Counted from the stretch's first letter, positions 44,412 to 57,189 are shown. The stretch is DNA of 64,000 nt from Branchiostoma belcheri (GCF_001625305.1 NW_017804020.1:3598786-3662785); one strand, 5' to 3'. Notes: generated by a model from the letters alone, not told the origin. Translations and numbers: made by a program.

Positions 44412-47400
44412 CTATGGTTCCATCAGATTTGCACTTGACACCCCTTCTCTGGATGCGACGTCCCTGTTGGATTCTCGGTTGGACCTTGAGCGCCTGTGAA
44501 CAAAGCAACATGTCAGAAGCTTTGACCGAGAGGACAAGGAGGACAATATCTTATACAAAACAATATCTAATGGAAACCTAAGGGTAACATTTCCAAACAA
44601 ATACATAAATTCGAGTGGTCTTGCCTAACAAACTACAGCTACTCTGTTGATTCTTAATCAAACGCATTCATCTGTATATGGTGACCAGCCCCTTCTGTCC
44701 TGTAACTTGCAACATAATGTCACATAACGCCACAGGGCGTCTGCTACAGCACCAGTTACCATGGTGACGGACCCTCGGTCCAGGTCATTGACCTTATGTG
44801 TTTTGAGATGAAAAAAAAAGAAGAAGCAGAGCAAAAAACAATATATTTTACTTCAGCGAAGGTAAACATCGTAATCTTTATCATAACACTCTTATGTTGT
44901 CAGCAAGTAAATAAACTAATATGTCATCCCAACCACCCTTACCTGCAGAAGAAAGCCGCAGCAGGTATGACCACCAGGACCAGTAGCCCCACCAGGACAC
45001 CGATGACGACGTAACAGTTCAACAACGCCTTCTGCACGGAGTCTTTTCTGGAGTAGTCAAGGTCATAGAGCTGGCAGCGCTCACCTCGTTTCCAGGGGGG
45101 ACAACTGGTGAAAACCACGGCGAAAAATTATAGAGGGGAAGGGTCTTAGATGACCTACGTGGAGTATTAAGTAGAGTGGATTCATTCCTCAAACTTAACA
45201 ATGCCTCACTCTACCTAGACTGCATACTAGGTCCTCTAAGGATACAAGATCCATGTGGCTAAGATTCAGCCAATGGTCTCTAACGACTAATTCGACGTTT
45301 GTCACAAATGTTTCTTGGACATCATTAGCTGTCCACTGTATTCCAGTGAATTTTGTTATGGTTGTCTTTGATATTATAAAAGACTGATCATCATACATAA
45401 TTCATCTGTATTCATCATACATCTGTATTCATCATACTTATCATCATACATCTCTATAAGTGCATAACAGTGAAAATCAGGCTTACATGCAACTTATCCT
45501 CTGGTTTGGGTCCGGGTGATCCATATACCTGCACGTTCCCTCGAAACAGTAAGTATCATACTTCGGGGGACATGTCTGGAAATGCCCGGTGGACACTGTT
45601 GTCGAAGTGACTTCCTCACCTGGTATAATAGTCATAGGTCAAATAGGTGCACAGAAGGGATCAAATTGCACAACATTGACATATACTAGTACATGCAATA
45701 CAATATACGCCTTTGCCTTGGAATCAGAAATGACATAAATACCGTAATTTTGGGAATACGAAGTTCAACATACTTCTAAGCCTGAGAGGACGAGTAAGAA
45801 ATATGTAGTGATTTTTTTTCTTCATAATCATTACACTAACCTGTGCCATTTATATTCCTTTGGGACGTTGCATTCGGATGGAATGTTCCAGCCTGTGTTG
45901 TCGCTGTGAACAAGAAGGAAAATTCAAAGTATTCAAATAACGCTCAGGCTTGAATGGTAGGCTTGAATCAAATTAGAGTGAATCGACGGAAGCAACCCCG
46001 ACAAATATTTATAGTCATAGTGTGTACACTAACGTTATTTTCTACTTTTATATTTCTAAGATTTTAACAATGTCAATGTGTGTCAAATGTCTAATGTCTA
46101 GTCAACATCCTTTACCCTGCGTGTCGTTAATATGCAGAAGTGGGAAGATTGCGGGCACTGGGCCAAGGTCAGCCATCGGCCGTCGGTTTTGGTGGGAGGC
46201 CCCAAGTTGGGTGTGTGTACAAGTAAACCACAACAGAAAATACTACAGCTCATACTAGACATGAAACGAAAAAGGATGCCGTGTTTAAACGATCTTTCAT
46301 GTCAAAGGAACATTTTTTTGCTCTAGAATTGACATCTCTTATGTCAGTTCTACTAGTCTCTTTGTCAACCAACAGACGAACGCCCGAGTTCCGTTTGGGA
46401 GGGTACCGGACTTGTCTGTTTACGTATATATGGGAGGAAATACCAGGAAACTACCGCACAATTGGTCTACTAGGAAAACAACGTCCCCGCGGAGCTTTTT
46501 CGCGGAAGGCGAGATAGCCCTCAAACAACCCCGGGCAGCCAGTCGCGGTTGCGGGTCACCACATCTGAGACCCTGCCACAGCGAGTAACGCTAGGCAGGG
46601 TGACTGTGGGGGATTAGTGTGGGCAGCAGCAAGTCTATTACGGGTTCTTACTATTTGATACGGGTTACAATGAGAGCTTTGCATTGGTGTGATAGTATCT
46701 GTGATTACTGAAAATATAAGGCAAGATCATCTGATTTTACGTCGAACCAAGATGAACATTGTCACGAAAGTTTCTACGTAACAATGTGACGTAATAAGCG
46801 TTTGTTCTAGTACTGTCGCCGTCGTCCTCCGGTCCCGAGAGACCAAACAGTCATTTTATTCAAGACGCTTTGAAATGATCTTGTCAGTAGAAGTTCTATT
46901 TCCGGCCATGCAGTTTCCATTTTCAAGGAAACCCTCCCGACTGGTTACGTTTGCTTATTTGATTCATATTAGATATTGAAACGTAGACATTTTACGTTTT
47001 GGCAACCAACATTATATGTGTAGTCGTCTGTTAAAACATTTGGACAGCTCCGCAGTCATTCTAAAGAATGAAGACGCACGTCTCTGGTAGACATAGAGGA
47101 GTCATTGGGTTTTTTGTCTAGCCTGAGGTACCGAAGACCGTGAACCAACAACAAACAAAATAACAATGCTGTACGTGCAGGGCTGGCGAAGTATAGTCAC
47201 TCATGACGGAAACATGCCGACGAGCAAAAACTGACAACACGTCGAAGAATGTGGAACGAAGACACATAAACTTTTCCTTCAATAATTCCAGTCTAAAGAC
47301 TAATATTAAATCCTAATCGACAATACCACAAAGTAGAATGGGGTCCAATATACGGTGAGAACCCCTAAAGTTGGACAAATGTCATGGACACAAAAAAGCA

Positions 47401-47719
47401 ATTTTGTTGTGTATTAGGTCTGTAAGAGATCTTAATCGTTGTTTTCTAAACTTCTCTACTCCTTCGACCAATTCCAAACACACGGAATGGCTCGCACATA
47501 CCAGGGAAGGCTTGGTCATGGCTGAAAGAAATACGTAGCATTGGTGGCGTATTAAAAAGCCCCACCTGACACTGACATTCATGACAACTCACCTTCAAAC
47601 TGGGTCGTGTTAGACGTGTGTGACGCTGCTGCGTTTGTCGTCTGTGACTGTGCGAACTGCGTACACAAACACAGGGCGATCCAGGCCCCCACCAAGTACG
47701 GCATGCTGTCTCGTACCAT
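44412..47719 (-). CDS. EGF-receptor-ligand-like type I membrane protein (EGF gene 3), complete
   Basis: Exons on the - strand are 47719-47593, 45903-45841, 45619-45487, 45104-44943 and 44493-44412; phases 1, 1, 2, 2; 567 bases or 188 residues. The signal peptide core is YLVGAWIALCLC. A Thr/Asn-rich spacer, partly from an extra 63-base exon not seen in the other three EGF genes, carries possible N-glycosylation sites (NTT, NAT, NGT). EGF cysteines are 80, 88, 93, 107, 109 and 118, spacing 7-4-13-1-8. The sequence after cysteine 5, PPWKRGERCQLYDLD, is very like EGF itself, with Arg before cysteine 6 and Asp-Leu at +4/+5. HPDPNQR is shared with EGF gene 2. The membrane segment is about 137-160, followed by a basic, Ser-rich tail of 27 residues. 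This is the copy with the clearest ErbB-ligand signature. Loss of the small exon by skipping would keep the frame. Confidence 0.87.
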
Positions 47720-48380
47720 CTTCTAGTCACGGAGAATAGGACTGACGACGACTGCCTGAAAACGCTCCAACTATGCCGTGGTGCAGGAAAGTCAAGCCAG
47801 GTGCTGACAATGCCTTGTGTTGCCCCCTAAACACGGAGATCGTCGCAAAGTTGTCACGGTCGGCAACAAACTGTGCAAAAAGTCTTGCAGGCAGCGGATT
47901 TATAAGCAGCGACTACCTGCCGGTGTGGTACACTCATCGCTAAAAAGTTACTCAGAAAGTCCGGCTTCCGGGAACAGTCCAGTCGGAAGACGTCACAAAG
48001 ATGTTCCTCCGTAGAAAGGGATCGTCTCGGTTACCATGGCGGGAGAACAATTAAAAACTTGTGGGTGGAGCTGAGGGGTAGGGCAGGACATTGACTCCTT
48101 GGGGAGCCACAGGATATTCGCCTGAACAAGCGTTATCTGGAGAATCTGGAAAATTCTTTGTAAACATTGCAAAACTGTTTGTTACGCCTTTCATGTGGGG
48201 CACTGACAACAAGCAGCGTGCCTTCTTACACACAACAAAGACACTGTCCCATCCTTCAACCATCAAGGTTGGGTACAGTGTGGTTAGAGGAGGGGACAAG
48301 AGTTCTATTCTGTCGAAATTTCATTGGCACGTGCACAGATTGCTTTCCTATATCTAGTTTCTGTGACGTTCATTCAATTA

Positions 48381-48780
48381 GGCCACACCGACTTATTTGT
48401 TATGAATGACATCCTCTGAAGACCCCCAAACTAGTGCGCGCGGGCGAATGAAAAAAAATTCCCGCCAAAAAAAAAATGCTACTAAACCACAGGAATACAA
48501 AGCTGGTATTGTGAATTTGCGACAGTACACAGCGACGTATACGACAAGTGGAATTTATGAATCGACACTGTGCGTATGTACTGAGTTCATGAGTCGTGGA
48601 GCTTCCACAGCCTGGGTGCCGTCCTCCAGAGTTACCACCGACTCCGTATTGTCGCTAACTACCATGGACTGCCCAGGCCTAGAACCAGGCCAGAGCGTCG
48701 GAGGACGTGATGTTTTTAGAACAGGCGAAAATCAATGCGCGCGCGGATGTCATCCATAAAATTAAGACAGTGTGGCCTTA
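48381..48780. mobile_element. MITE with AGGCCACACCGACTT ends
   Basis: The left end AGGCCACACCGACTTATTTG faces AAGACAGTGTGGCCTTA at the right. The subterminal GATGACATCC-type motifs and GTGCGCGCGGGCGAA match 39098-39503. An inner segment (AGCCTGGGTGCCGTCCTCC) matches the palindrome at 52913. Confidence 0.7.
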
Positions 48781-48994
48781 TAGCCTCTGCTCCGTGGGAA
48801 CTTCCGCTGGCATGTGATTTACTTGCTGCCAGCTATAGTCCATTGTCCATGTAAACACAGGAATGCTTTAATAGACAATTTGTAGAGGTCTAATTCCTCA
48901 TTGTATTTGCGGTCACGGTTCCAGCTAGTAACCGTAGTCCCTGTATTATTCTTGGATGGGCTCGGACCCCCGTGGCTTCGTTTCTGCATTTTCC

Positions 48995-49267
48995 TTGAGC
49001 CCACATTCACACATTCAGAGAACCTTCCCCCTAACACCAGTCGACCAAGGTTGGCTTTAGTTCGGGAAGTCAAGTAATTGAATCGAATATTAGCTAGATT
49101 CGAGTCACATTTCACTGCAAACTACGCCCTAGCCTTCGTAGCAGGCTTATAGAACTGGGGGTTTGGTGGTCTTCGGCTGTTTTCTGATTAGTCGAGTTAA
49201 AAAAACGGGAGTTCAGCAGTGTTCAGTAGGCTATGATATGTTCGTGAAGGTGTGACAGGGGCTTTAC
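48995..49267. mobile_element. MITE-like element, AAGCCCCTGTCACAC family
   Basis: The degraded left end TTGAGCCCACATTCACACAT faces GTGTGACAGGGGCTTTA at the right. The interior has ACCAGTCGACC and GGTTGGCTTTAG. No clear duplication. Confidence 0.5.
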
Positions 49268-49365
49268 ATATCTAGCCTCGAAGCAAGTCCAATGACTTGT
49301 TCACACTAGTCACACGGGATCAAAAAATACTCTGATCAATAAATAGTTACTGTAGCATAGCAATC

Positions 49366-49866
49366 TTTATTTTGTCACAAACAAACCAGGAGGACAAGAT
49401 GCTCCTATGTATCCATTTATCTATTTACAAGTACTGCTAGTACTGGACTTATCATTGTCACAGCGGTAGGTTTGCAGTTCACTAGTAACAGTTATCAACA
49501 TGTAGCAAATATGCATTCTTTTACAAATAGCCAGATTTTGATATTCGGGATTTAAAAATGGGAGCAAAAATATAATTTTCTGTACACCTAAGGCGATTCC
49601 CTACTACATTAAGGCAGAAAAACTAGCATCAATACCAACCTGCAATAGAGCTAGTCGTTAACAAAAGTACAGTTCAGTTGAACATATTTACATGATATGT
49701 AGATACGAACGTTTAGATTAATATGTACATATCTGAAGACACACATATCACGAACGTCCGTTAAAACGATAGGTTTTACAAAATATAGACAGAAATAAAT
49801 ATTTCATATTTTCCTCTGAATCTTGAGTACGTCTTTGGCAGCATGTACGTGCATTTTGTTGGGCCC
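49366..49866 (-). other. Predicted 3' UTR exon of EGF gene 4
   Basis: A good acceptor (TTCTACAG|GGGCCC) opens this block on the - strand, and AATAAA lies at 49371-49366. It joins the donor TAG|GTAAGT at the end of the last coding exon (49984), which places the stop codon flush against an exon junction. Confidence 0.5.
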
Positions 49867-49983
49867 CTGTAGAAGAAAAAGATGATGATACAATCAGTGC
49901 ATTGTATATTTAATGGTCTTTGCAAACACAGGATCAAATGCCAACCAATAGTTATTTCTAGTATTGCGTTTTAAAACACTTAC

Positions 49984-52900
49984 CTATACTATTGTAGTCA
50001 CTGCTTTGTTAGTTGGGGATGTCTCTCCGAAATGTGGTTTCTGCTCTCCTTCATATTCTTCTTCGTGTTTGTTTCGCCTGCAGAAAAAGAACATTGTACT
50101 TTATTATCTGTGTTCTGAATTTGACTGAGAAGAAAGCAAGCAGAGCGAGTGAGAATCGACTGATAAGTAACAAGCACAGAGGAGTTGCCTGGACAGTAGT
50201 CAGATCCGTAAATAGTTTCATCAGGTTGGTAAGTCACTGAGTAAAGAAACTCTTTTTTTGTACACAACCTGTAATCACGTATATGTGTAGATATGTAAAT
50301 ATTGTACATTTGGGAATGCATGTATGTTGTAGAATATAGTATAATGCTAGACGTAGATATAGTCTCACATACCACTGTATTTTCTTTCTTATGTCGTTTG
50401 TAACTGCAATTAGCCCTCGGGCAAGTATTTGTAATAAACTTTCATTTTCATTATACAATAATTCAAATCATAACAAGTAAAATCTGAGATTTTCTATAGC
50501 AGCGACACCTGTGTTGCAATGCAATGTGAACCAGTCAGAATTGCCCTGAGGAAGGTGACAGACGGTCACCGAAACGTCGGCTGAATAAAAGACTTAGTTG
50601 AGTAAAAAGAGTCTCTTTATTCAGTAGTCATAGTAGAAGTTGACTGACGATGCCGCCACGGTGGAATAAATAGAAACAAGAGCTTCTGTAGCAAAATTTT
50701 CTAAAGAACTTGGCACCTAACCTACAATGGCAAATGTTTACTTAAGATCTTTATTTAGCACAATAGGTCGTCTTGTAAAGTATTCAAGGTATCAGTGTCG
50801 CCTGGCACGATTTGTTTAGGGAAAACAGACGTATTGGGGGCAAAAATACCTGGCCGGAAAAGGGTAATAAATCAAGACTTTTATCTTACCACTGCTGTCT
50901 GTTTCACTTAATGAACATTTAAGGCATCCAGACATTAAGTGCAGTTTTTGGGATTGGTAACTCGAATTTTCAAAGTCAATAGTCACTTATTTACACACAG
51001 AGTTGAAACCACATTATCCCAATGTACTAGTATGTTGACCCTCGTGGAGCAAAAATTCCCAAAATTCTCACGGAGAATGGTTACTGGAAGGGCCCTAGGC
51101 TGATTTTTAGGGCACCACCCAGAAAATAAAGGACTCATCTTGGGGCTTGTTTCTGCAGTTGTTGAAAGCCCAAAGTATGAAATACTGACCTAAATAATGT
51201 GAAGCAGTATGTGCCAATATCACAAAGATTGCCTTATTCAGAATATTTCCAGTTTTGCTGTCCTGAAATCGCATTGGATGTCTTTAACAGAGCAGTACAC
51301 GGGTGCATTTACCTGCAGAAATAAACCACTGCGGCGACTGTAGCTATGAGCAGGAGTCCTCCCAGCACCCCGACGACAATGTAAACAGCTTGGACCTTGC
51401 CCTCAGGCCCTCGCTGAGTCTGAAGATGGCTGAGCCCACATCGTTCTCCTGTCCTGTCTGGTGGGCAACTGGAAATACAAAACAGGAGGGCATTTCTACT
51501 GTGTTTACAGACAAAGCTCTCTCTTCAGTAGAACTTTTCATCATCATCATCACCACCATCATCACCATCATAATCACCACTACCACATCACCATCATCAT
51601 CATCATCATCACCGTCATCATCATCATCATCATCATCATTACCACCACCACATCATCATCACCATCATCATCATCATCACCGCTTCCAACTGTTATCGAT
51701 TTGGCCCACCACTGCTTTCTGCCCTCCTGTCTATCACTTGCTATTAAATATGTTTGTTTGTTGCTGTATAGTACATGTATATGCCGTTGTTCTTTGTCAC
51801 ATACAACACTGGGACAATCTGGTCAAGGTTTAGACATCTTTACATCATCCACCTGGCAGATAGATATCGGGTTGTGTTGTACTGACCTGCACCTGATGGC
51901 CTGTGCTTCCGGCAGCCCGGGTAACATGGTACACGTCCCCCCGTTCAGGCAGTAGCCTCCGTGGCTAGCTGGGCACTCGTCGTACTCAACTCCCGGATCT
52001 AAGAAACAAGAAAAAAAATCTTTAAGATTTGTCCTGAGATACAAGAACCAAAGAAGACCGCTATCGTATAAACATATGCACGTGAATAGGTAAAAACGTT
52101 GAACGACGTCACTTGTGAGAGCGATTAATTTTTTTTCCATCGTAAGCAAACCCTATCGACCATGGTTTATCAGGAAATAAGAAGCAAAACAATCAGGACC
52201 ATAAAATATAAAGTTGCGCGGAAATAGTACCTATAACCCTACTCTCCAAGCAGAGGTTGTGGGGTGAATGATCGTTAGCTTTTTATACATGGCCCGTTCA
52301 TTTTTGTCGCTACCCCCACCAACGTTGGGTCGCGAATGGACCCTCTCTGGCCAATTGGATACTGCCTGGCATTTGATACTGTATTTTTGCCACCCTAGGA
52401 TCTGCTTGGAGATTACTATAACCCCACCTTCTGGATCTATCGGCCAACCTTCTACTTTATTTTTATGATATTTCTGTCCTCCCTCTTCAAGGAAATGACC
52501 CCAAACGTTAATTGAAAATCAAGTTGCTCTTTGTCATGGTAGGGTTTTATGACGAGGATTTCCGCACGTAAAGGCTGTAAAATGTACATGGTCCCGTCGT
52601 GTCTGTGGGAACTTTACGACTCCTTTCCTGTCCGTGATTGTAGTCCGTGTCTTTTTCACACGCCCACTTGCATACCTGACATGCCCACCTGTGCACACCG
52701 CAGGTGTTTGCCTACCGCTATCTATTTGTCGACACAGCAAAAATCATCCACCGTACTGTACAATACCTGGTAAAATAGACCTCGTGCTTTTCGTGGAATA
52801 GGACAAGGTAAATGTAAATCTTCTCTTTGACGGTCTCGTTGAAAAAAAATTGCTGTTTTCTGCAAGGGTTTCTTTTTAATGCTAAAATCGCCCAAACTGT

Positions 52901-54289
52901 TGCTCGTCTTCTTAGCCTGGGTGCCATCCTCCGTGGTTTTGTCGCTCGCTAACTCTGTGGTAGCGAGCGACAGTAGGGAGCCGCTGGCGACTACGGAGGA
53001 TGGCACCCAGGCTATCTTCGAATTCTTCAAAGCAGTTTAAATTTAGAAGTACCAGTGATTTACGTCACAAGAACAAAGTCTGCCAAAACAACAATCACAG
53101 CACTAGTAACGATATTTGCTGAGGTAGACAAATAATCAAGTCACGTCTTCGCCAAAGATATCGATAGTGAGACCTTGACACAAAGTTCTTCTTGAAGTAT
53201 TTGTTCATAAGTAAGTAAAGTCTGGGCATATCAGAGGGTCTCTCGAGGGTCTCGTTTGATCTTGTTAGTACAGAATTAAATATTAGCGTTATCTTGTTTT
53301 CTTGTTTGGACAGCGTCGCTGCTTTGCAGACAAGGATCTAGAAGCTTAAGATACATTGAGAAAACATGATACGATGGTGAACAAAACGGTATGGGTGGGA
53401 ACATAAGCTCCGATATCTTGGAATTCATGTTTTACCTTGAATTCGAACGCCAGATGCTTACAAAAATGTCATGACAAGGCCATGACAACCAAGAATTTGA
53501 GACTACAATAGTTTTAGGGTTTGTTCAGGAATAAATGACGGCTTGGGAAACATTTGAGGTCTATCAATTAACATTACACAATAGACGGCCACTTTAGATT
53601 GCTTCGGACGATTAACGTTGATAAATGGTGGAACTTGCGATTGACCGGCAAAGCCGACCGCTAAAAGGACGTCTCATGCCATTGTGCCTTTTGAAGTATG
53701 AACCTTTTTAGCTGGCACGGGGTTAAGACAAGAAAAGACGGCGTTTCGTGCATTCAAAAGAAAGAATTTTGAAGATATTTGGGCATGACTTAAATGTATT
53801 GTTATTTGCCATAACCGTGAGAGCCCCTCCCCTTCTACAGGCTATGTTGCCCCGCTACTTGCTTGTGTACAATTACTTCACATGGGTATGGGTTGTCTCA
53901 AACGTGCCTAACTTTAAGTTACCTCTATCTGGGAAACGCTAAGGAAGCAGTAGATCAGTTTAAGTCCTTGGCACTCGTTCTCAAACGCTGGAAATGGGAG
54001 AAACAACTGTATGTGGCCGATATGTCTACGTCAACACGATGCGCAGATGTTAAACTAGAAGGCTGCTTCAGATAGAAAGAATTATCGAGTCTGACTCGCT
54101 TCAGAGTAGTATGATTCCAGATATGACACAGTCTACAGGCTTATAGAGAGTTTTATCAAGGAGCTTCTAGATAGACTCCACAGTAGTAGTTTTCTGTCAG
54201 GTCTTACCTTGTGAAAGCACGTGCACTAAACACAGGCACAGTATCATCAACCTCAGGTGCTTCTTAAGAACTGTCATCGTCGTCTTCAT
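49984..54289 (-). CDS. EGF-receptor-ligand-like type I membrane protein (EGF gene 4), complete
   Basis: Coding exons on the - strand are 54289-54208, 51998-51887, 51468-51313 and 50077-49984; phases 1, 2, 2; 444 bases or 147 residues. The signal peptide core is LMILCLCLVHVL. The mature protein begins almost directly with the EGF domain: cysteines 36, 44, 50, 64, 66 and 75, spacing 7-5-13-1-8, with GERC at the end and Leu at +5. The phase-2 intron between cysteines 4 and 5 is present. The membrane segment is about residues 91-115. The 31-residue tail starts RRNKHEEEYEGE and is highly charged. The TAG stop is the last three bases of the exon, directly before GTAAGT, so a 3' UTR intron is predicted. 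Intron 1 contains a family A MITE and a 102-base palindrome; intron 2 contains an ATC microsatellite. By family knowledge it should be a membrane-anchored ErbB ligand; this is not proven. Confidence 0.84.
51538..51690. repeat. (ATC)n microsatellite
   Basis: CATCAT, CACCAC and CATTAC triplets run for about 150 bases. It lies in intron 2 of EGF gene 4 and produces spurious His/Ser/Ile open frames in several phases. Confidence 0.95.
52240..52415. mobile_element. MITE, family A
   Basis: The 176-base element runs from TACTCTCCAAGCAGAGGT to CTGCTTGGAGATTA. An exact 9-base duplication CTATAACCC lies at 52231-52239 and 52416-52424. It lies in intron 1 of EGF gene 4. Confidence 0.93.
52913..53014. 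mobile_element. 102-base palindromic MITE, family E-like
   Basis: TAGCCTGGGTGCCATCCTCC is mirrored exactly at 52995-53014 and the loop also pairs (GTCGCTCGCTA with TAGCGAGCGAC). No 9-base duplication resolved. Confidence 0.85.
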
Positions 54290-55737
54290 TTCTGTCGCTA
54301 GGATTTTGAACGGCAGGTTGAGATATCTTCTCACAGGGGTTCTACTGCGGTCTTCCTTCGGCGGCTGTGCGATCTGATATGGCGGCAGAGAGTTGCTTTC
54401 CTCGTGCGTACGTGTTCAACGTGCGTGTCGCCTTTGGTCGCCAAGACGTGTCTGTTGAACTAGCTGCGGTCTCCACACACTTATAAAGTGTTCCTTGACG
54501 TCTTTAAGTCAGCTGTTTTGCGGCAAGGTGGTCTCTCGAGCTCGAGGTTAAGTACTTCGTCGTAAAACGGACGTCCGTCTTCCGGCGTGGTTTAAGGGCT
54601 GATCGTTCCTTTGTTATGAGAGAAAATATGTTTTTTTTAAGCGCTGGGCCCCAAAGTTCACGCGGGGAGGCTATTGATGGCGTTCATGGGAACACCTTAC
54701 TCTGCATTGGCAAGAAATTCAGCAGGTGGCGCGTTGGACGGTTTATCGCTTTCTTATCGTCCTTTGTTTTTTTTCTTCACCAACACATAACAATACAATA
54801 ACAAGGACCGTGTGACACTGCACTCAAGTTTTTAAACGTATTTTATCCTTTATTATAGAGCGCTAACCGGATATTCCATAAGACTGACAAGACTGACCAA
54901 AGGTATATTGCTGGGCTTGGTGAAATGCCACTATTATACACAACACCTCTACTTTAAATGTTGACAGGAAAACAGATTTCAAATCTGTGATATTTTTCCC
55001 TTTCCAAATGGCTCAACGCTCAGTTTGTGTTTCGGTGGAATTCAGATATGGCATCCCAGTGCACTAGCACATCTTCCAACTACCGGTTTTCTTGAAAACC
55101 CCTAAGCTACCCTTCCACCTGTTTGTCGCGCAGACGCACCGGGTCTGTAAGCAGACGTGTGATACGCCTGAAGTGGTGTGACGTCACGGGGATGTCCCGG
55201 CGACCCAGCGACCATTGATCCCTCCCTGCTAATAATGTCCACTGCAGACGTCAGAACACATTCCAAGGTGTGGTAGCGGAACACTTATGTATTGTTTGAT
55301 TGACTCCTATTCTGACCGTTGGTGATTCACAGCGAAATCTGACATTTGCTATTCTAGGAGACAGGTAATCTGTTTATAGCACGTGTATCCACCCTCTTGT
55401 TGGGAGGGGATCAGTGCGGATTTTTACGTCATAAAATTCTTACATGTCTTTTGAGGTAAAGGTAGTTCAGCTTGTTCTGTCTAGCATTAACCAATATGAC
55501 TGATGCCTTGCACCTATGAGTATTTCCTGATTTTGAAAGACGTCTAAACTACGTCATGCCAGCCTATATCATCATAAGGGACTTAATTTTTTGTCACTTT
55601 ACTACTTGCAATGTTTGCCGTCTATTATACAGTTTACTTTACCCTTCATATAGTTAATCACGATTTTGCTTCTGATGCGTTTATTCGTCACCATACACAA
55701 ACTGCATGATGTTGTCAATCAACATACATGTATATCT

Positions 55738-55800
55738 TACTCTCCAAGCAGAGGTTGATGGGGGAAGATCGTTAGCTTTTTATACATGGCTTAACTTCAA
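55738..55800. mobile_element. Family A MITE, left end only
   Basis: TACTCTCCAAGCAGAGGTTG continues with GATCGTTAGCTTTTTATACA, as in the copy at 52240. It then breaks off with no right end. Confidence 0.8.
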
Positions 55801-56124
55801 GTACCTAACTTCGGTTATGGACGTTCTTTAGGATGAGACGCAATGCTGGAAGTCCTGTATTTCAAGTGAGGAGACCCAAAAGTTTGGCAAAAGAACCCAC
55901 CACACACGAAAAAGATCAGACACTGGGATGCATCTAGGTGTGAGTAGACTGAAATGGAATCGTGTGGCACAATGGTTGTGTGTCTGTTTTCCTCACTTCA
56001 CTCAGGTGAAATGAGTTTCTTAGGTTTAGGGTGGGTACATCAAATATTACAGTCTCCGGGTTGACATCTTCTAAATTCTTCCACAAGTGTGGCAAATCTC
56101 AAAACAACAGATAAGTAAAGACTG

Positions 56125-56990
56125 TTGTACATGAGTGGAAGTGTTTTGGAAGTGGTAAATTCTTTCAAGTACCTCGGCATAATTGTGGACAGTGAATTGA
56201 AATGGAACTATCACATTGATCATGTCTTATCAAAATTGAAACGAACACTTGCAGTAATGCGCCAGGTCCAACCATTCGTAAATCAGGCTGCTCTTGTCAC
56301 TTTATATAATTCAATTTTCTTACCACATTTAACTTATGCATGCACAGTATGGGATGGAGCGATTTTGGTGCAGTACGACAAGCTGCAAAGAATCCAAAAC
56401 AGGGTGGGAAAACTTATTCTGAAAGCTCCATATAGAACACCATCAGCAGAAATCCTATCGCGCCTTGGTTGGAAGACTGTGAAGACTATACATCAACAAC
56501 AAAAAGCTCTGCTGGTGTATAAGGCCTTGAGAAATGCATTACCACCATACATGAGACGAGTCTTCAGCCTGAGAAGGGATGAAGTGGCACGGAATACCAG
56601 ATCAGCTTCTACTGACTGTCTCATCCCTCCGAGGCCGCACTTGGAAGCTTACAGAAGAAGCTTGGCTTACTCCGGCTCAGTGGTATGGAATAACATCCAG
56701 CCCCACATTAGGGCAGCACCATCCATCCATACCTTCAAGTCACTTATGGAACAGACATAACTGGGACTCACCATGGACTTGAATTGGCTACGAACCTAAT
56801 GATTTATTTGTGAACTTATTTACTTACTTATTGTATTGATTTAATTACTTATTATTTATGTTTGTATTGATTTGGTTCTTATCCGTGACCCCTCCCCTCA
56901 ACTTCGACCTTGTTGAAAAGCGGCCTTGCGCCGAACAAGCATTCGAAGGAAAATAAAGGCTTTGACTTGACTTGACTTGACTGTACATTG
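56125..56990 (+). pseudogene. 3' part of a CR1/L2-like LINE: end of reverse transcriptase and tail
   Basis: The open frame 56125-56760 (211 residues) starts with NSFKYLGIIVDSELKWNYHI, the post-catalytic FKYLG block of LINE reverse transcriptases, then LPHLTYACTVWDGA, then IPPRPHLEAYRRS and SGSVVWNNIQPHIR. The catalytic YxDD and the endonuclease are missing, so the copy is 5' truncated, although this part has no stop. After the stop comes a short 3' UTR with AATAAAGGC and a (TTGAC)n tail at 56962-56990. It looks younger than the other LINE fossils here. Confidence 0.85.
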
Positions 56991-57189
56991 TCTTCTGACT
57001 ACTCGGTTCCCATGAAGGGATTACCTCATCCGCCCCCATTCTAGCTCTTCTAGCTCTTTTAGTCTTTAAGCGGATTTTTGTGGATTACCGACCTATGAAG
57101 AGTATCATTGTTCTTCCCAGGTGAGCGCAGAGAGAAAGTAAGCCCTCCCTGAGGCGAAAAACAAATTGGATCTTTTCTGAATTCTTGTA

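Larger units (their letters stand above)
47720..49365. other. Intergenic between EGF genes 3 and 4; repeats
   Basis: It contains the 5' flank of EGF gene 3 (47720-48050), a MITE at 48381-48780 and an AAGCCC-type element at 48995-49267. I see no coding segment. Confidence 0.5.

Noticed and set aside
51303..51955. Long His/Ser/Ile-rich open frames
   Set aside because: They arise from the (ATC)n microsatellite in intron 2 of EGF gene 4 and cover real exons only in the antisense direction.
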